From assembly GCA_001823095.1 (NCBI GenBank), contig MHTL01000008.1, forward strand, positions 2,221 through 50,488: DNA of 48,268 bases, written 5' to 3'. The notes under the pieces were generated by a model. It was given only the letters and a program-made list of their open reading frames with translations, did no database searches and was not told the DNA's origin. The DNA comes from Candidatus Vogelbacteria bacterium RIFOXYD1_FULL_51_18. GTDB taxonomy: Bacteria > Patescibacteriota > Minisyncoccia > Phycocordibacterales > UBA9988. This document shows, piece by piece, positions 41,196-48,268 of the stretch. The position numbers and the translations under genes are program-made. Numbering within the stretch: position 1 is the first letter of the stretch; each line of letters opens with the position of its first letter.

Positions 41196-41566
41196 AAAAG
41201 GACGAAGAACTGTCGCCAGACCTGCGACGCGTGGCGCGGGAGGGAGGAACGGAGACGCCCGGGAGCGGCAAGTATCTGCATGAGAAGGCAAAAGGCATGT
41301 ACCATTGCGCCGTCTGCGGCGCGGAGCTTTTCTCATCCGAAACAAAATTTGATTCCGGCACCGGCTGGCCTAGCTTTACCGAGCCAGTGAATCTAGAACA
41401 GATAGAGTTACGTGATGATAGTAGTGAGGGAATGCAGCGTACCGAGATACGCTGCAAGAACTGCGGCGCGCATCTCGGGCATGTATTCAACGATCTGCCC
41501 GACGGCAAGGCGGGCAAGCGCTATTGCATCAATTCAGTCTGTCTGGACTTGGAGAAAAAGGACTAG
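41192..41566 (+). CDS. msrB: peptide methionine-R-sulfoxide reductase
   Basis: 124 residues. MsrB repairs the R form. Zinc cysteines are in CAVCG and CKNCG; the catalytic Cys is in RYCINSVCL; FDSGTGWPSF is the substrate-binding segment. Before the catalytic motif, the residues LPDGKAGK replace the usual GPKPTG-like loop and come from a TGCCCG/CGGGCA palindromic stretch at 41496-41516, perhaps another in-frame insert. Overlaps msrA and converges on the next gene with a 4-nt overlap. Confidence 0.94.
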   Translation: MKKDEELSPDLRRVAREGGTETPGSGKYLHEKAKGMYHCAVCGAELFSSETKFDSGTGWPSFTEPVNLEQIELRDDSSEGMQRTEIRCKNCGAHLGHVFNDLPDGKAGKRYCINSVCLDLEKKD

Positions 41567-41775
41567 GAGCCGCCGAAAATTTTTTTAATGCGCTCCGCGT
41601 GCTTAGGCCAGCGGGCGCTGATCTTATCTTGGAGCACCACCCGCCATCCGAGGAGCTCTAAACCCACAATACCGAGCCACGCGCCGGGAGTGAGTGGCGT
41701 AACGAGCGCAATGAGCCCGAGGATAAGGAGCAGGACCCCGAGCGTTTTTTTGAGAACGAGTTTCGTCCTTTGCAT
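41563..41775 (-). CDS. small PGPGW-like membrane protein
   Basis: 70 residues with two membrane segments; LGVLLLILGLIALVTPLTPG followed by AWLGIVGLELLGW resembles the small PGPGW transmembrane family. The C-terminal tail is basic. Function unknown. Convergent with msrB. Confidence 0.65.
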   Translation of the reverse strand: MQRTKLVLKKTLGVLLLILGLIALVTPLTPGAWLGIVGLELLGWRVVLQDKISARWPKHAERIKKIFGGS

Positions 41776-41800
41776 GCTCGCATGATAGACTTATTGCAGT

Positions 41801-42325
41801 ATGGCGTCAAAGAAGGAAACCTTTGCCCTCTATGTGCGGACATTTGTCTTTGGCGTGGAAGACAGTCTTGTTTCAACTGTGGGGCTCCTCTCGGGAGTGG
41901 CGCTTGCGGGGGCAAGCCGCAATACCATCCTGCTCTCCGGATCCATTCTCATCTTTGTTGAGGCCTTCTCTATGGGAGTGGGGAGTCTCCTCTCCGAGCA
42001 CCAGGCCGAGAAGTACCTTGCTCGCCGCGATGTGCCCATCCTGCACTCGGCTATCGCCGGTGTGTTGATGTTCATCTCCTACCTCGGGGCGGGGTTCATC
42101 CCCCTCGCCCCTTATCTTTATTATGAAAATCATACGGCAGTGATACTCTCCATCGCGTTTGCTCTCCTCGCCCTCTTTGTGCTCGGGTTGGTGAGCGCTG
42201 CCATCTTCAAGACTCGCCTGTTGCGCAATGCCTTTGAGATGCTTATTATTGGAGGGCTCGCTATCGTGGTGGGCATCGCCGTCGGGCGCCTTGTAGAGGG
42301 CGGGCTTCTCACAGTGGGTCTTTAG
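41801..42325 (+). CDS. VIT1/CCC1-family transporter, short
   Basis: 174 residues with five membrane helices. The family opening FGVEDSLVSTVGLLSGVALA and the later MGVGSLLSEHQAEKYLARRD identify a VIT/CCC1-type iron or manganese transporter. The long cytosolic metal-binding domain of plant/yeast members is reduced. TAGACT with TG-N lies 9 nt before the ATG. tRNA-Val starts 2 nt after the stop. A link to the Mn-type SOD is possible but only inferred. Confidence 0.85.
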   Translation: MASKKETFALYVRTFVFGVEDSLVSTVGLLSGVALAGASRNTILLSGSILIFVEAFSMGVGSLLSEHQAEKYLARRDVPILHSAIAGVLMFISYLGAGFIPLAPYLYYENHTAVILSIAFALLALFVLGLVSAAIFKTRLLRNAFEMLIIGGLAIVVGIAVGRLVEGGLLTVGL

Positions 42326-42326
42326 C

Positions 42327-42401
42327 GCGCCTTTAGCTCAGTGGTAGAGCGTTCGCTTCACACGCGAAAGGCCGTAGGTTCAATCCCTACAAGGCGCACC
42401 A
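42327..42401 (+). tRNA. tRNA-Val(CAC)
   Basis: Acceptor GCGCCTT/AAGGCGC, anticodon loop TTCACAC (anticodon CAC), T-loop TTCAATC, discriminator A and encoded CCA. Confidence 0.95.
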
Positions 42402-42492
42402 TGGAATAAAAAAGGGTTATAGGTTCAATAACTTGGTAGCACTGAAATCAGGGGACTTGGTACAGATTGTATGTATGAGAGATAGTAACATC

Positions 42493-42512
42493 ATCCTTAT
42501 AAACTTGAGTAT
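42493..42512 (+). promoter_or_regulatory. repeated motif ATCCTTAYAAACTKGAGT, upstream copy
   Basis: ATCCTTATAAACTTGAGT overlaps the -35 of the HTH gene. A near-copy (ATCCTTACAAACTGGAGT) lies at 42828-42847, just after the same gene. Candidate operator for that regulator. Confidence 0.45.
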
Positions 42513-42533
42513 GTAAGGGTATGGTTTTATACT
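42505..42533 (+). promoter_or_regulatory. promoter of the HTH regulator
   Basis: TTGAGT (42505-42510), 17-nt spacer, TATACT (42528-42533). The ATG is 6 nt further, so the mRNA is probably leaderless. Confidence 0.6.
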
Positions 42534-42539
42534 GTGAGT

Positions 42540-42824
42540 ATGGGAAAAGCAAAAACCGCGCGGCAGATGGAGCGGCATTTGAAGGGAATAGCAAATCACT
42601 ACCGCATTGAAATTTTGCTGTACATCTCCGCGCACGAAGGAGTAACACTTGATGAAATTATTGAAGCCATTAAAGCGAACGAAAAAACACTTGGCGAGCA
42701 CACAAGGCGACTCCAGCAGGCAGGACTGATTAACAAAAGATATCGTGGTAAGTTTGTTGAGCATTCCCTCTCTCCCTATGGGAAAACGGCTGTCAATTTC
42801 TTAAAATTATTTCAACATATTTAA
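42540..42824 (+). CDS. ArsR-like winged-helix regulator
   Basis: 94 residues. The pattern LKGIANHYRIEILLYISAHE, then GVTLDEIIEAIKANEKTLGEH and TRRLQQAGLINKRYRGKFVEH is a small winged helix of the ArsR/MarR type. No metal-binding cysteines are visible, so it is not a classic metal sensor. ATG 42540 is preferred to GTG 42534, which would lie too close to the -10. A repeated 18-bp motif lies before and after it. It may control the envelope genes that follow, but no target is proven. Confidence 0.75.
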   Translation: MGKAKTARQMERHLKGIANHYRIEILLYISAHEGVTLDEIIEAIKANEKTLGEHTRRLQQAGLINKRYRGKFVEHSLSPYGKTAVNFLKLFQHI

Positions 42825-42827
42825 AAT

Positions 42828-42847
42828 ATCCTTACAAACTGGAGTTT
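42828..42847 (+). promoter_or_regulatory. repeated motif ATCCTTAYAAACTKGAGT, downstream copy
   Basis: ATCCTTACAAACTGGAGT, two mismatches from the copy at 42493. It lies between the convergent HTH gene and DUF4105 gene. Confidence 0.4.
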
Positions 42848-42874
42848 ATGAGTATTATTATAAGTGGATGATAA

Positions 42875-43705
42875 TTAATCTACCCCGCGGATTTTTATTG
42901 AGAAGTTAGGGTCATCTACGTACTTTTCTGCGCGGATGTTAATGAGGTAGCGCTCGCGCGCTTGTTCAAACGGCAGTTCGGTGTCAATGAGCCCGAGGGT
43001 GTACGCGAGCCGGTCCGAGTTCTTGGGGAAGAAGACCTGCAGGCTGAAGGAGGGGACGCGCCCGGGCGCAATGTTGTTGATGTGCCGGACAATGTTGGTG
43101 GTGCAGGTGTTGAAGAGCGTGTTATAAAATTCCGGCTCCTCTTTCAAGGTATTAGCGCGCTTGAGCATGCTCACCAGGAGCTCGCGCGCCTTATCCTGTG
43201 TTGCCTTGCCCGGGTAGAGGTAGACGAGGTCTTTGCGGTAATTTGAGCGCAGTTTAATCACATCGCGCTCGTCGGCAATCACATACATGAGTTCGTAGCG
43301 ATTGAAGAATCCCTTGAGCGCGCTGAAGCGCTCGCCTTTTTCTTTTCTGATTTCTACCGAGATGGCAAGGAATTGATTTCCTTCGAATTCAAAACTCAAA
43401 AAAGTGTGCGCCGAGCCGGGGACGCCTGAAAAGGGCTCCACCACATACCACACCCGCGATAGTTGCCGCAGGTCAAACTTTTTGTCGTAATAGCGAGGCG
43501 TGTAGCTTGTTGTTGATGCGTAGACGAAGTTGCGTATGTTATAGACGGTGACTATGTTTCCCTTAATCTCCGCAGATGGGAGCACCGCTTGGTCGATATT
43601 CCATTCTCTATTATTTGAAGGCTCTCCGATCTGAAGCATTGCCGCATACGCAAGCGCCAACACAGCAAGAGGGATGAGCACATATTTACATACCTTGCGG
43701 AGCAT
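42875..43705 (-). CDS. DUF4105 (Lnb N-terminal periplasmic) protein
   Basis: 276 residues with an N-terminal membrane anchor (about 8-26) and an extracytoplasmic domain. YNIRNFVYASTTSYTPRYYD, GSAHTFLSFEFEGNQFLAIS, SVEIRKEKGE and YNTLFNTCTTNIVRHINN match the DUF4105/Lnb periplasmic domain, with a probable catalytic Cys/His (NTCTTNIV). The substrate is unknown. Divergent from the 43745 gene, sharing a 39-nt control region. Confidence 0.82.
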   Translation of the reverse strand: MLRKVCKYVLIPLAVLALAYAAMLQIGEPSNNREWNIDQAVLPSAEIKGNIVTVYNIRNFVYASTTSYTPRYYDKKFDLRQLSRVWYVVEPFSGVPGSAHTFLSFEFEGNQFLAISVEIRKEKGERFSALKGFFNRYELMYVIADERDVIKLRSNYRKDLVYLYPGKATQDKARELLVSMLKRANTLKEEPEFYNTLFNTCTTNIVRHINNIAPGRVPSFSLQVFFPKNSDRLAYTLGLIDTELPFEQARERYLINIRAEKYVDDPNFSIKIRGVD

Positions 43706-43744
43706 ATACGCTATTCTAGCATTTTGTGCTATACTAGGCTTGTT

Positions 43745-44158
43745 ATGAAATCAGCGCTGTCAGTACTGCTTATTGCAAGTCTTATCGGCATTGCCGCGCT
43801 GGGGGCTTTAAGTGTGCACGCAGGCATGCAGGACCACGACGGTAACTGCGCAATAGCGCTCGCGCAGGGCACAGACTGCCCCAGACAGGCAAATCCTCTT
43901 GACTACGCTTCTTTTCACATTGGCGCATTCAAGAATTTTTCACTGGCTACAGTGGGCGCCCTCTTTGCGCTTCTTGCCGCAGTTGTGGCGGGTGTTGCTG
44001 TGCGAGTAAATAGGGACTTAAGTACGCTTTTACATCCTCGGGTGGCCTATGCTCGATATCTGAAAGATTCTGTGGTTTATGTGCCTCAATGTGGATTTAT
44101 CCATTGGCTCGCGCTTCACGAAAATAGTCCAGCTTCTCTCCCTAGGGCAGCGATGTAA
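43745..44158 (+). CDS. hypothetical membrane protein
   Basis: 137 residues: a signal-like N-terminus, an outside loop with two cysteines (HDGNCAIALAQGTDCP), a second membrane helix (about 67-88) and a C-terminal tail ending IHWLALHENSPASLP. Not recognised. Start at 43745 rather than the in-frame 43724, because the extended -10 TGCTATACT (ending 43735) lies between them. Confidence 0.65.
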   Translation: MKSALSVLLIASLIGIAALGALSVHAGMQDHDGNCAIALAQGTDCPRQANPLDYASFHIGAFKNFSLATVGALFALLAAVVAGVAVRVNRDLSTLLHPRVAYARYLKDSVVYVPQCGFIHWLALHENSPASLPRAAM

Positions 44159-44190
44159 ACAGGTGTATTTTTGCCTGTTCGCTGCTGTCC

Positions 44191-44214
44191 AATCCCTTAT
44201 AAAGGGATTTTTAG
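44191..44214 (+). terminator. terminator of the 43745 gene
   Basis: AATCCCTT pairs with AAGGGATT, followed by T5. A weaker AACAGG/CCTGTT hairpin precedes it at 44160-44181. Confidence 0.75.
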
Positions 44215-44237
44215 TTGCACAATAAATCATCACACAT

Positions 44238-44756
44238 ATGAACAAAGTAATTATCGGCATCGTTATCACACTTATCGCACTTGGCGGCATTATTTGGGTT
44301 GCGCGTCCGAGTGCGCAAAACGCTGCTCCGTCTCCCCGCGCCTCTGGCGGGACACTGCGCGTAGAAGGTGAGAGCTCTTACAATTTTGGCAGTATCTCCA
44401 TGGCAGCTGGCACCGTATCCCGCATCTTTACCCTGCGCAATACCGGCACCGGCGCGCTTACTATTAAAAAAATCTATACGTCGTGCATGTGCACTACCGC
44501 ACTACTGCGTCTGGGAGGCGCTGCAAGCAGTTCGGGAGAACTTAAACAGTTTGGACCTTTTGGTATGCCCGGGCACGGCGCTGTACCATCCATTAACCAG
44601 CAAATCGGACCGAGTGAGGCGGCGACGGTTGATATCGTCTTTGACCCGGCGGCACATGGCCCGGCCGGAGTCGGGCGGATAGAGCGAGTCGTTACCATAG
44701 AGAATGATGCCGGAGACCCGGTGGAACTCTCATTCAGCGCGCAAGTGACCCCATAG
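44238..44756 (+). CDS. DUF1573 domain membrane-anchored protein
   Basis: 172 residues: N-terminal membrane anchor (about 4-23) and an Ig-like DUF1573 domain (YNFGSISMAAGTVSRIFTLR, NTGTGALTIKKIYTSCMCTT, PSEAATVDIVFDP). The CMC motif is conserved and may bind copper or a thiol partner. Eight nt before the CcdA-like gene, a pairing that suggests work in outside thiol/metal chemistry. Confidence 0.85.
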   Translation: MNKVIIGIVITLIALGGIIWVARPSAQNAAPSPRASGGTLRVEGESSYNFGSISMAAGTVSRIFTLRNTGTGALTIKKIYTSCMCTTALLRLGGAASSSGELKQFGPFGMPGHGAVPSINQQIGPSEAATVDIVFDPAAHGPAGVGRIERVVTIENDAGDPVELSFSAQVTP

Positions 44757-44764
44757 TCTACACT

Positions 44765-45547
44765 ATGAGTAAAAAATTAACCGCACTTATCATGGCTGGT
44801 GCACTGCTTGTCGCCGCAGTACTCTTCTTCAGAATGGGGAACATCGGCACCGGCGCACTCTGGAGCATCAGCAATGAGGGTAGTTGGCTCCTCCCGCTGG
44901 TGCTCGTTGCGGCGCTGATTGACAGCATCAACCCCTGCGCCTTCGGCATCCTTCTCTTGACCGTGGCCTTTCTCCTCTCCATAGGGAAGGCGCGCCTCGG
45001 CATCCTTAAAATCGGAGGGGCCTACGTCATAGGCATCCTTGCAGTGTACTTCCTTATCGGGCTAGGTATCTTACAGGCGCTCCACCTTTTTAACACGCCG
45101 CACTTCATGGCAAAGCTCGGCGCAGGTCTCTTGATTGTTCTTGGTGCCATCAATCTTATCAGCGAATTCTTCCCCTCATTTCCGCTTAAGCCCCGCATCC
45201 CCCACGCGGCACACAAAAAGATGGCGGAGCTGATGGAGAAGGCGTCCATCCCTACCGCATTTGTTTTGGGTGCGCTCGTAGGTCTCTGTGAGTTCCCTTG
45301 TACCGGCGGACCCTATCTCATGGTGCTTGGGCTCTTGCATGACAATACGACCTACCTCACTGGCGTGGGCTATCTCATTCTCTATAACGCTGTTTTCATC
45401 ATCCCCCTCGTCATCGTGCTCCTTATTGCAAGTGATGCTACGCTTGTGGAAAAGGTAAGAGCATGGAAGCAGTCGGAGACAAAGCACATGAGACTATGGG
45501 GCGGTATTGCCATGATTATTCTGGGTCTTAGCATCTTTCTCCTCTAA
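44765..45547 (+). CDS. CcdA-like thiol/electron transfer membrane protein
   Basis: 260 residues with about seven membrane helices. The two conserved cysteine motifs of the CcdA/DsbD-beta family are present: DSINPCAFGILLLT and CEFPCTGGPYL. These proteins move electrons from cytosolic thioredoxin to outside partners. No thioredoxin-like gene is adjacent; the DUF1573 and Cys-rich neighbours are candidate partners. Confidence 0.87.
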   Translation: MSKKLTALIMAGALLVAAVLFFRMGNIGTGALWSISNEGSWLLPLVLVAALIDSINPCAFGILLLTVAFLLSIGKARLGILKIGGAYVIGILAVYFLIGLGILQALHLFNTPHFMAKLGAGLLIVLGAINLISEFFPSFPLKPRIPHAAHKKMAELMEKASIPTAFVLGALVGLCEFPCTGGPYLMVLGLLHDNTTYLTGVGYLILYNAVFIIPLVIVLLIASDATLVEKVRAWKQSETKHMRLWGGIAMIILGLSIFLL

Positions 45548-45553
45548 TACACC

Positions 45554-46057
45554 ATGACTACTATCACTAAACAACAGTTTGACGCAGTGCTTGAAAAAGT
45601 TGAACAACTGAAGCGCTCCGGCGACATTGACCTCTCAAGTGAAGAGGACTTGAGCATTGCCATTATGAATCTCTTGAGCTTGGAAGAGCACTTCTTTTTC
45701 ACCGCAGAAAAAACCAAGAAGCCAGAGTATCTTACTCTCTTACATGAAGCACGCACCGTGCGACGAGAACTACTCGCTACCATGATGGATGCAAACGAGG
45801 GCGAAACGTGGTGCATTGCCAAACATCTCCTCGCAGCCACCATGCGGCTGATTGAAGTGGGCACCAAGCTTCAGAGCGGTAATAAAAGCGCGGATGCGCA
45901 GGCGATGTTTGACCGCGCGTATAAGCTCTACACGCTCTTTTGGGCTCTGCGACTTAAACTTGTTGACGTATCCGGACTTAAAGCGGCAGAAGGAGGTAAA
46001 CCATGGACGCTTGAAACTATTATGAATAAATTAGTTGATTGCTGCGATGAAAAATAA
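45554..46057 (+). CDS. hypothetical helical protein
   Basis: 167 residues, all-helical in appearance, cytosolic, with Cys at TWCIAKHLL and a C-terminal DCCDEK. The pattern does not match a family I know with confidence. It starts 6 nt after the CcdA-like gene and overlaps the next gene by 11 nt, so it belongs to the same operon. Confidence 0.7.
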   Translation: MTTITKQQFDAVLEKVEQLKRSGDIDLSSEEDLSIAIMNLLSLEEHFFFTAEKTKKPEYLTLLHEARTVRRELLATMMDANEGETWCIAKHLLAATMRLIEVGTKLQSGNKSADAQAMFDRAYKLYTLFWALRLKLVDVSGLKAAEGGKPWTLETIMNKLVDCCDEK

Positions 46058-46907
46058 CCCATTACTCCCTGCGAGCATCGTTCTTGCTGCGTTCATTCTT
46101 GCGGGAACGTGGCTCTATGTCTCTGGACCTGTAGTAAAGTCCGAGCCAGCCGCGGTGGCAGAAGAGACTATCCTCCCGCCGGAGGGTGTGGAATTGCCTG
46201 TTTCGTGGGGTGACCTCGGAGCGCAATTGCTGGCCACAGGGGTCATTGACCGGCAGAAGTTTGATGCCCTATACAAGGGCCGCGGCGGCCTTAGCGAGAA
46301 GGAGCGCGTACTTCTCGAAGAAGAGAGTGTACAGAGACTGCGCATAACGCCAGAGAACGCGCCCTTCTTTCTCAACCTTTTTTGGGCGCTAGGATTGGGG
46401 AACAAGAACACTATACTGGAGAAAGGCGAGATGACTAATCCGGAGTATGGAGGAGCGGGTAACTTTGCTTCCACCGGCGGATGGACGCTTGCCAAGGGAG
46501 ACGCGATGGATCACTACAGCGCGCACCCCTTCATAATGCTCTCGAGAGAACATCAGGAACTTGTTGAACGCGTAAGCAAAGGTATCTACCGCCCCTGTTG
46601 TAATAATTCCACTCACTTTCCCGACTGCAATCATGGCATGGCAATGCTGGGACTCCTTGAGCTCATGGCGAGTCAAGGGGTGAGCGAGGAGGATATGTAT
46701 AAAACAGCGCTTGTCGTTAATGCGTACTGGTTCCCCGATACCTACCTTACCATTGCGCGCTATCTTGCCGCGCAGGGTGTAAAATGGGAGGACGCCGACC
46801 CTAAAAAACTTCTCGGCGCGGAATACTCAAGCGGCTCCGGCTACCAGCAGATTCTCACGCACGTAGCCCCGCTGGAGGGGGGAAGCGGCGGCGGATGCAG
46901 TGTGTAA
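46047..46907 (+). CDS. membrane-anchored Cys/His-rich protein of unknown function
   Basis: 286 residues: N-terminal membrane anchor (about 7-25), an outside domain, and a conserved-looking centre YRPCCNNSTHFPDCNHGMAM (residues 181-200, with C184, C185, H190, C194, H196). The C-terminus ends GGSGGGCSV, with another cysteine. The Cys/His cluster could bind copper or be a CcdA substrate. Start at 46047 gives a normal anchor; an in-frame codon at 46035 adds four residues. Last of four tightly linked genes (DUF1573, CcdA-like, helical, this one). Confidence 0.72.
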   Translation: MKNNPLLPASIVLAAFILAGTWLYVSGPVVKSEPAAVAEETILPPEGVELPVSWGDLGAQLLATGVIDRQKFDALYKGRGGLSEKERVLLEEESVQRLRITPENAPFFLNLFWALGLGNKNTILEKGEMTNPEYGGAGNFASTGGWTLAKGDAMDHYSAHPFIMLSREHQELVERVSKGIYRPCCNNSTHFPDCNHGMAMLGLLELMASQGVSEEDMYKTALVVNAYWFPDTYLTIARYLAAQGVKWEDADPKKLLGAEYSSGSGYQQILTHVAPLEGGSGGGCSV

Positions 46908-46954
46908 GAGAAAAAGATTATCAGATGGATTATTAGCTCTCATAGATAAATACT

Positions 46955-47218
46955 ATGGAAAGACTCTCACTCACATCGTACGTCTGGAAGTGCATACTCG
47001 GCGCAGAAGTCATCTATACACTCTGCCTTATCGGCGGATATCTGCCCTGGCGCACCCAGAGGGGGATTGAACTGCACCACACGCTTTTTGAGACCTTGCC
47101 CGGCTTTGTGTGGGGCAACAGCACAAGCATACTCTGGGGAGCGCTTGCTATAGCGGTGTTCGCGGTTTTCTTTGGCTCCTACATGGTCTGGATGCACAAC
47201 TCAAGCTTAATCAAATAA
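46955..47218 (+). CDS. small two-helix membrane protein
   Basis: 87 residues with two membrane segments (about 10-30 and 56-78). Not recognised. It lies between the thiol cluster and the copper ATPase and may belong to either. Confidence 0.6.
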   Translation: MERLSLTSYVWKCILGAEVIYTLCLIGGYLPWRTQRGIELHHTLFETLPGFVWGNSTSILWGALAIAVFAVFFGSYMVWMHNSSLIK

Positions 47219-47231
47219 TAAGTGTAGGATT

Positions 47232-47405
47232 ATGAATAGCAGTAATCTTACAAAATCAATTTTCTTTGGAACATTGGCTGGCGGGCACCACAGAGAAGGG
47301 GTGCTCTCATTCAGCCGACTAACGTCTGCTCCAAAATCAATAGAGTTAAAAATTACTGGAATAGCCGATACAATCAGAACTTTTACATGGCAATTAGATA
47401 AATAA
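47232..47405 (+). CDS. small ORF, possible gene fragment
   Basis: 57 residues, MNSSNLTKSIFFGTLAGGHH at the start and TGIADTIRTFTWQL near the end, which recalls the end of larger CPR secreted proteins. AT-rich, with no clear ribosome site; it may be a fragment. The rest of 47219-47464 shows nothing clear. Confidence 0.35.
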   Translation: MNSSNLTKSIFFGTLAGGHHREGVLSFSRLTSAPKSIELKITGIADTIRTFTWQLDK

Positions 47406-47464
47406 TATGCAGTATATTTGGTTAATTTGGAGGAGAATTAAATTAATGAAGTAACTATACACTT

Positions 47465-47644
47465 ATGAATCAGCTACACGATAATAATAATGAAAGCAAC
47501 AAAAAATTTTATCAATGCCCGGAGTGCGGTTTGCATTATAAAGACAAGGATCAGGCGGAAAAATGCGAAGCGTGGTGCAAAGAACACAAGAGCTGCAATG
47601 TAGAAATTACAAGTAGTGCCATTGAGAATAAAAAAATAAAATGA
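47465..47644 (+). CDS. small zinc-finger-like protein coupled to CopA
   Basis: 59 residues with CPECGLHYKDKDQAEKCEAW and CKEHKSC, a likely four-cysteine or Cys/His metal site. The stop overlaps the start of the ATPase gene by 4 nt, so the two are translated together. It could be a copper chaperone or a regulator; the function is not known. Confidence 0.7.
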   Translation: MNQLHDNNNESNKKFYQCPECGLHYKDKDQAEKCEAWCKEHKSCNVEITSSAIENKKIK

Positions 47645-48268
47645 AAAAAGAAACATACAAAATTCGCGGGATGCATTGCGCCAGTTGTGTTGCAACAATT
47701 GAACACGTGCTCGGCACGACGGCGGGTGTGCATTCAGCCTCGGTCAATGTTGCTTCAGAGTCGGCGTTGATAGAGTTTGAAGAAAGCATCATTTCCGAGG
47801 CAGATCTTGCAAAGATCGTTGAATCAGTTGGCTACCACCTTGAGATCGGTGCGAAGGAGAAGGAAGTCGTTGCCGATAATCGCACCAGGACAATTTCAAT
47901 GAAGGTTGTCGGCATGGATTCTCCGCATTGCGCAATGGTTGTTGAGGGCGCTCTTAAAAAATTGCCGGGCATAAAAAATATCGATGTTGATTTTTCAAAC
48001 CGTCGGGCAACGGTGGTTTTTGATTCATCTTTGACGACCAGTGACGCCATTTTCAAAGTTATTGCTGACGTCGGCTACACGCCGATTAAAGAAGAGGGCG
48101 AAGCGGAAGAAATTTTGGATAAGGAAAAAGTTGAACAGGAAAAGCAAATAAAAATCATGAAGAGAAAGCTGGTGGTTGGCGGTATTCTTTCAGCTTTCAT
48201 CTTTTTAGGCAGTTTCCCGGAATGGTTCTCTTTTATGCCACAGATTTTTAATAATAACTGGACTCTGT
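47641..48268 (+). CDS. copA: copper-type P-type ATPase, 5' part only (cut by window end)
   Basis: 209 residues before the window ends. Two heavy-metal-associated domains: the first has an intact GMHCASC (10-16); the second has GMDSPHC (91-97), where the first Cys is Ser, so it probably does not bind copper in the usual way. A charged linker and the first membrane helix (about 178-195) follow. Copper export is the likely role. The base composition is more AT-rich than most of the window, suggesting transfer. The catalytic core lies outside the window. Confidence 0.85.
   Translation, partial: MKKETYKIRGMHCASCVATIEHVLGTTAGVHSASVNVASESALIEFEESIISEADLAKIVESVGYHLEIGAKEKEVVADNRTRTISMKVVGMDSPHCAMVVEGALKKLPGIKNIDVDFSNRRATVVFDSSLTTSDAIFKVIADVGYTPIKEEGEAEEILDKEKVEQEKQIKIMKRKLVVGGILSAFIFLGSFPEWFSFMPQIFNNNWTL

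Overview
The window looks like a chromosomal contig from a Candidate Phyla Radiation (Patescibacteria, Parcubacteria-like) bacterium. The evidence is short, stripped-down housekeeping proteins (IF-2 without its N-terminal region, a 352-residue DnaX without the zinc module, a 94-residue RbfA), many small membrane proteins, almost no biosynthesis genes, a PaaX/Cas2-like regulator, DUF4446, and short palindromes inserted in frame in several genes. TGA acts as a stop codon (for example the ftsQ-like gene and the gene ending at 40063), so the code is the standard bacterial one. Coding DNA is moderately GC-rich; AT-rich patches mark the methyltransferase (10.5-11.5 kb), the recombinase region (35.2-37.1 kb) and the copper end (47.2-48.3 kb).

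Layout. 0-1.2 kb: a foreign-looking gene, a repeat, tRNA-Lys and tRNA-Cys. 1.2-9.5 kb: DUF4446-infB-rbfA on the minus strand, diverging from cysteine desulfurase-SOD-pseudoprotease-clpB; then tRNA-Arg, tRNA-Tyr, rpmG and tRNA-Trp. 9.5-17 kb: miaA, tRNA-Leu, an orphan DNA methyltransferase, parB, and the minus-strand run dprA-topA-rel. 17-23.5 kb: serS, an FtsQ-like protein, a triple-domain peptidoglycan enzyme (L,D-transpeptidase + D,D-carboxypeptidase + CapA), an amidase and a small secreted protein. 23.5-29.5 kb: dus, the PaaX-like regulator, dnaX, tRNA-Gln, purB, DoxX and cytochrome b5. 29.5-34.8 kb: GH15, DedA, membrane proteins, a lysine-rich micro-ORF and a bactofilin-like protein. 35-38.2 kb: tRNA-Ala, a broken serine recombinase, repeats, a second foreign-looking gene and a frameshifted mscL. 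38.2-42.4 kb: DUF2157/GDYXXLXY membrane genes, msrA-msrB, a VIT-family transporter and tRNA-Val. 42.5-48.3 kb: an HTH regulator, DUF4105, and a thiol/copper cluster (DUF1573, CcdA-like, a Cys/His-rich anchored protein, CopA cut by the window end).

The most striking observation is in the serine recombinase. A 107-bp internal segment lies inverted between 14-bp inverted repeats (36098-36111 and 36219-36232). Flipping it back joins the two halves in one reading frame and supplies exactly the family residues that are missing. Other notable points are GC-rich composite repeats placed after two genes that use only AAG for lysine; large palindromes centred on ACGATCGT at the paaX, dnaX and serS/dprA control regions; and extended -10 promoters only 6-9 nt before many start codons, which suggests leaderless mRNAs, alongside a second class of genes with a leader of roughly 27 nt or more and a strong Shine-Dalgarno.

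All functional calls rest on reading translated sequence and remembered family motifs; no database search was run.
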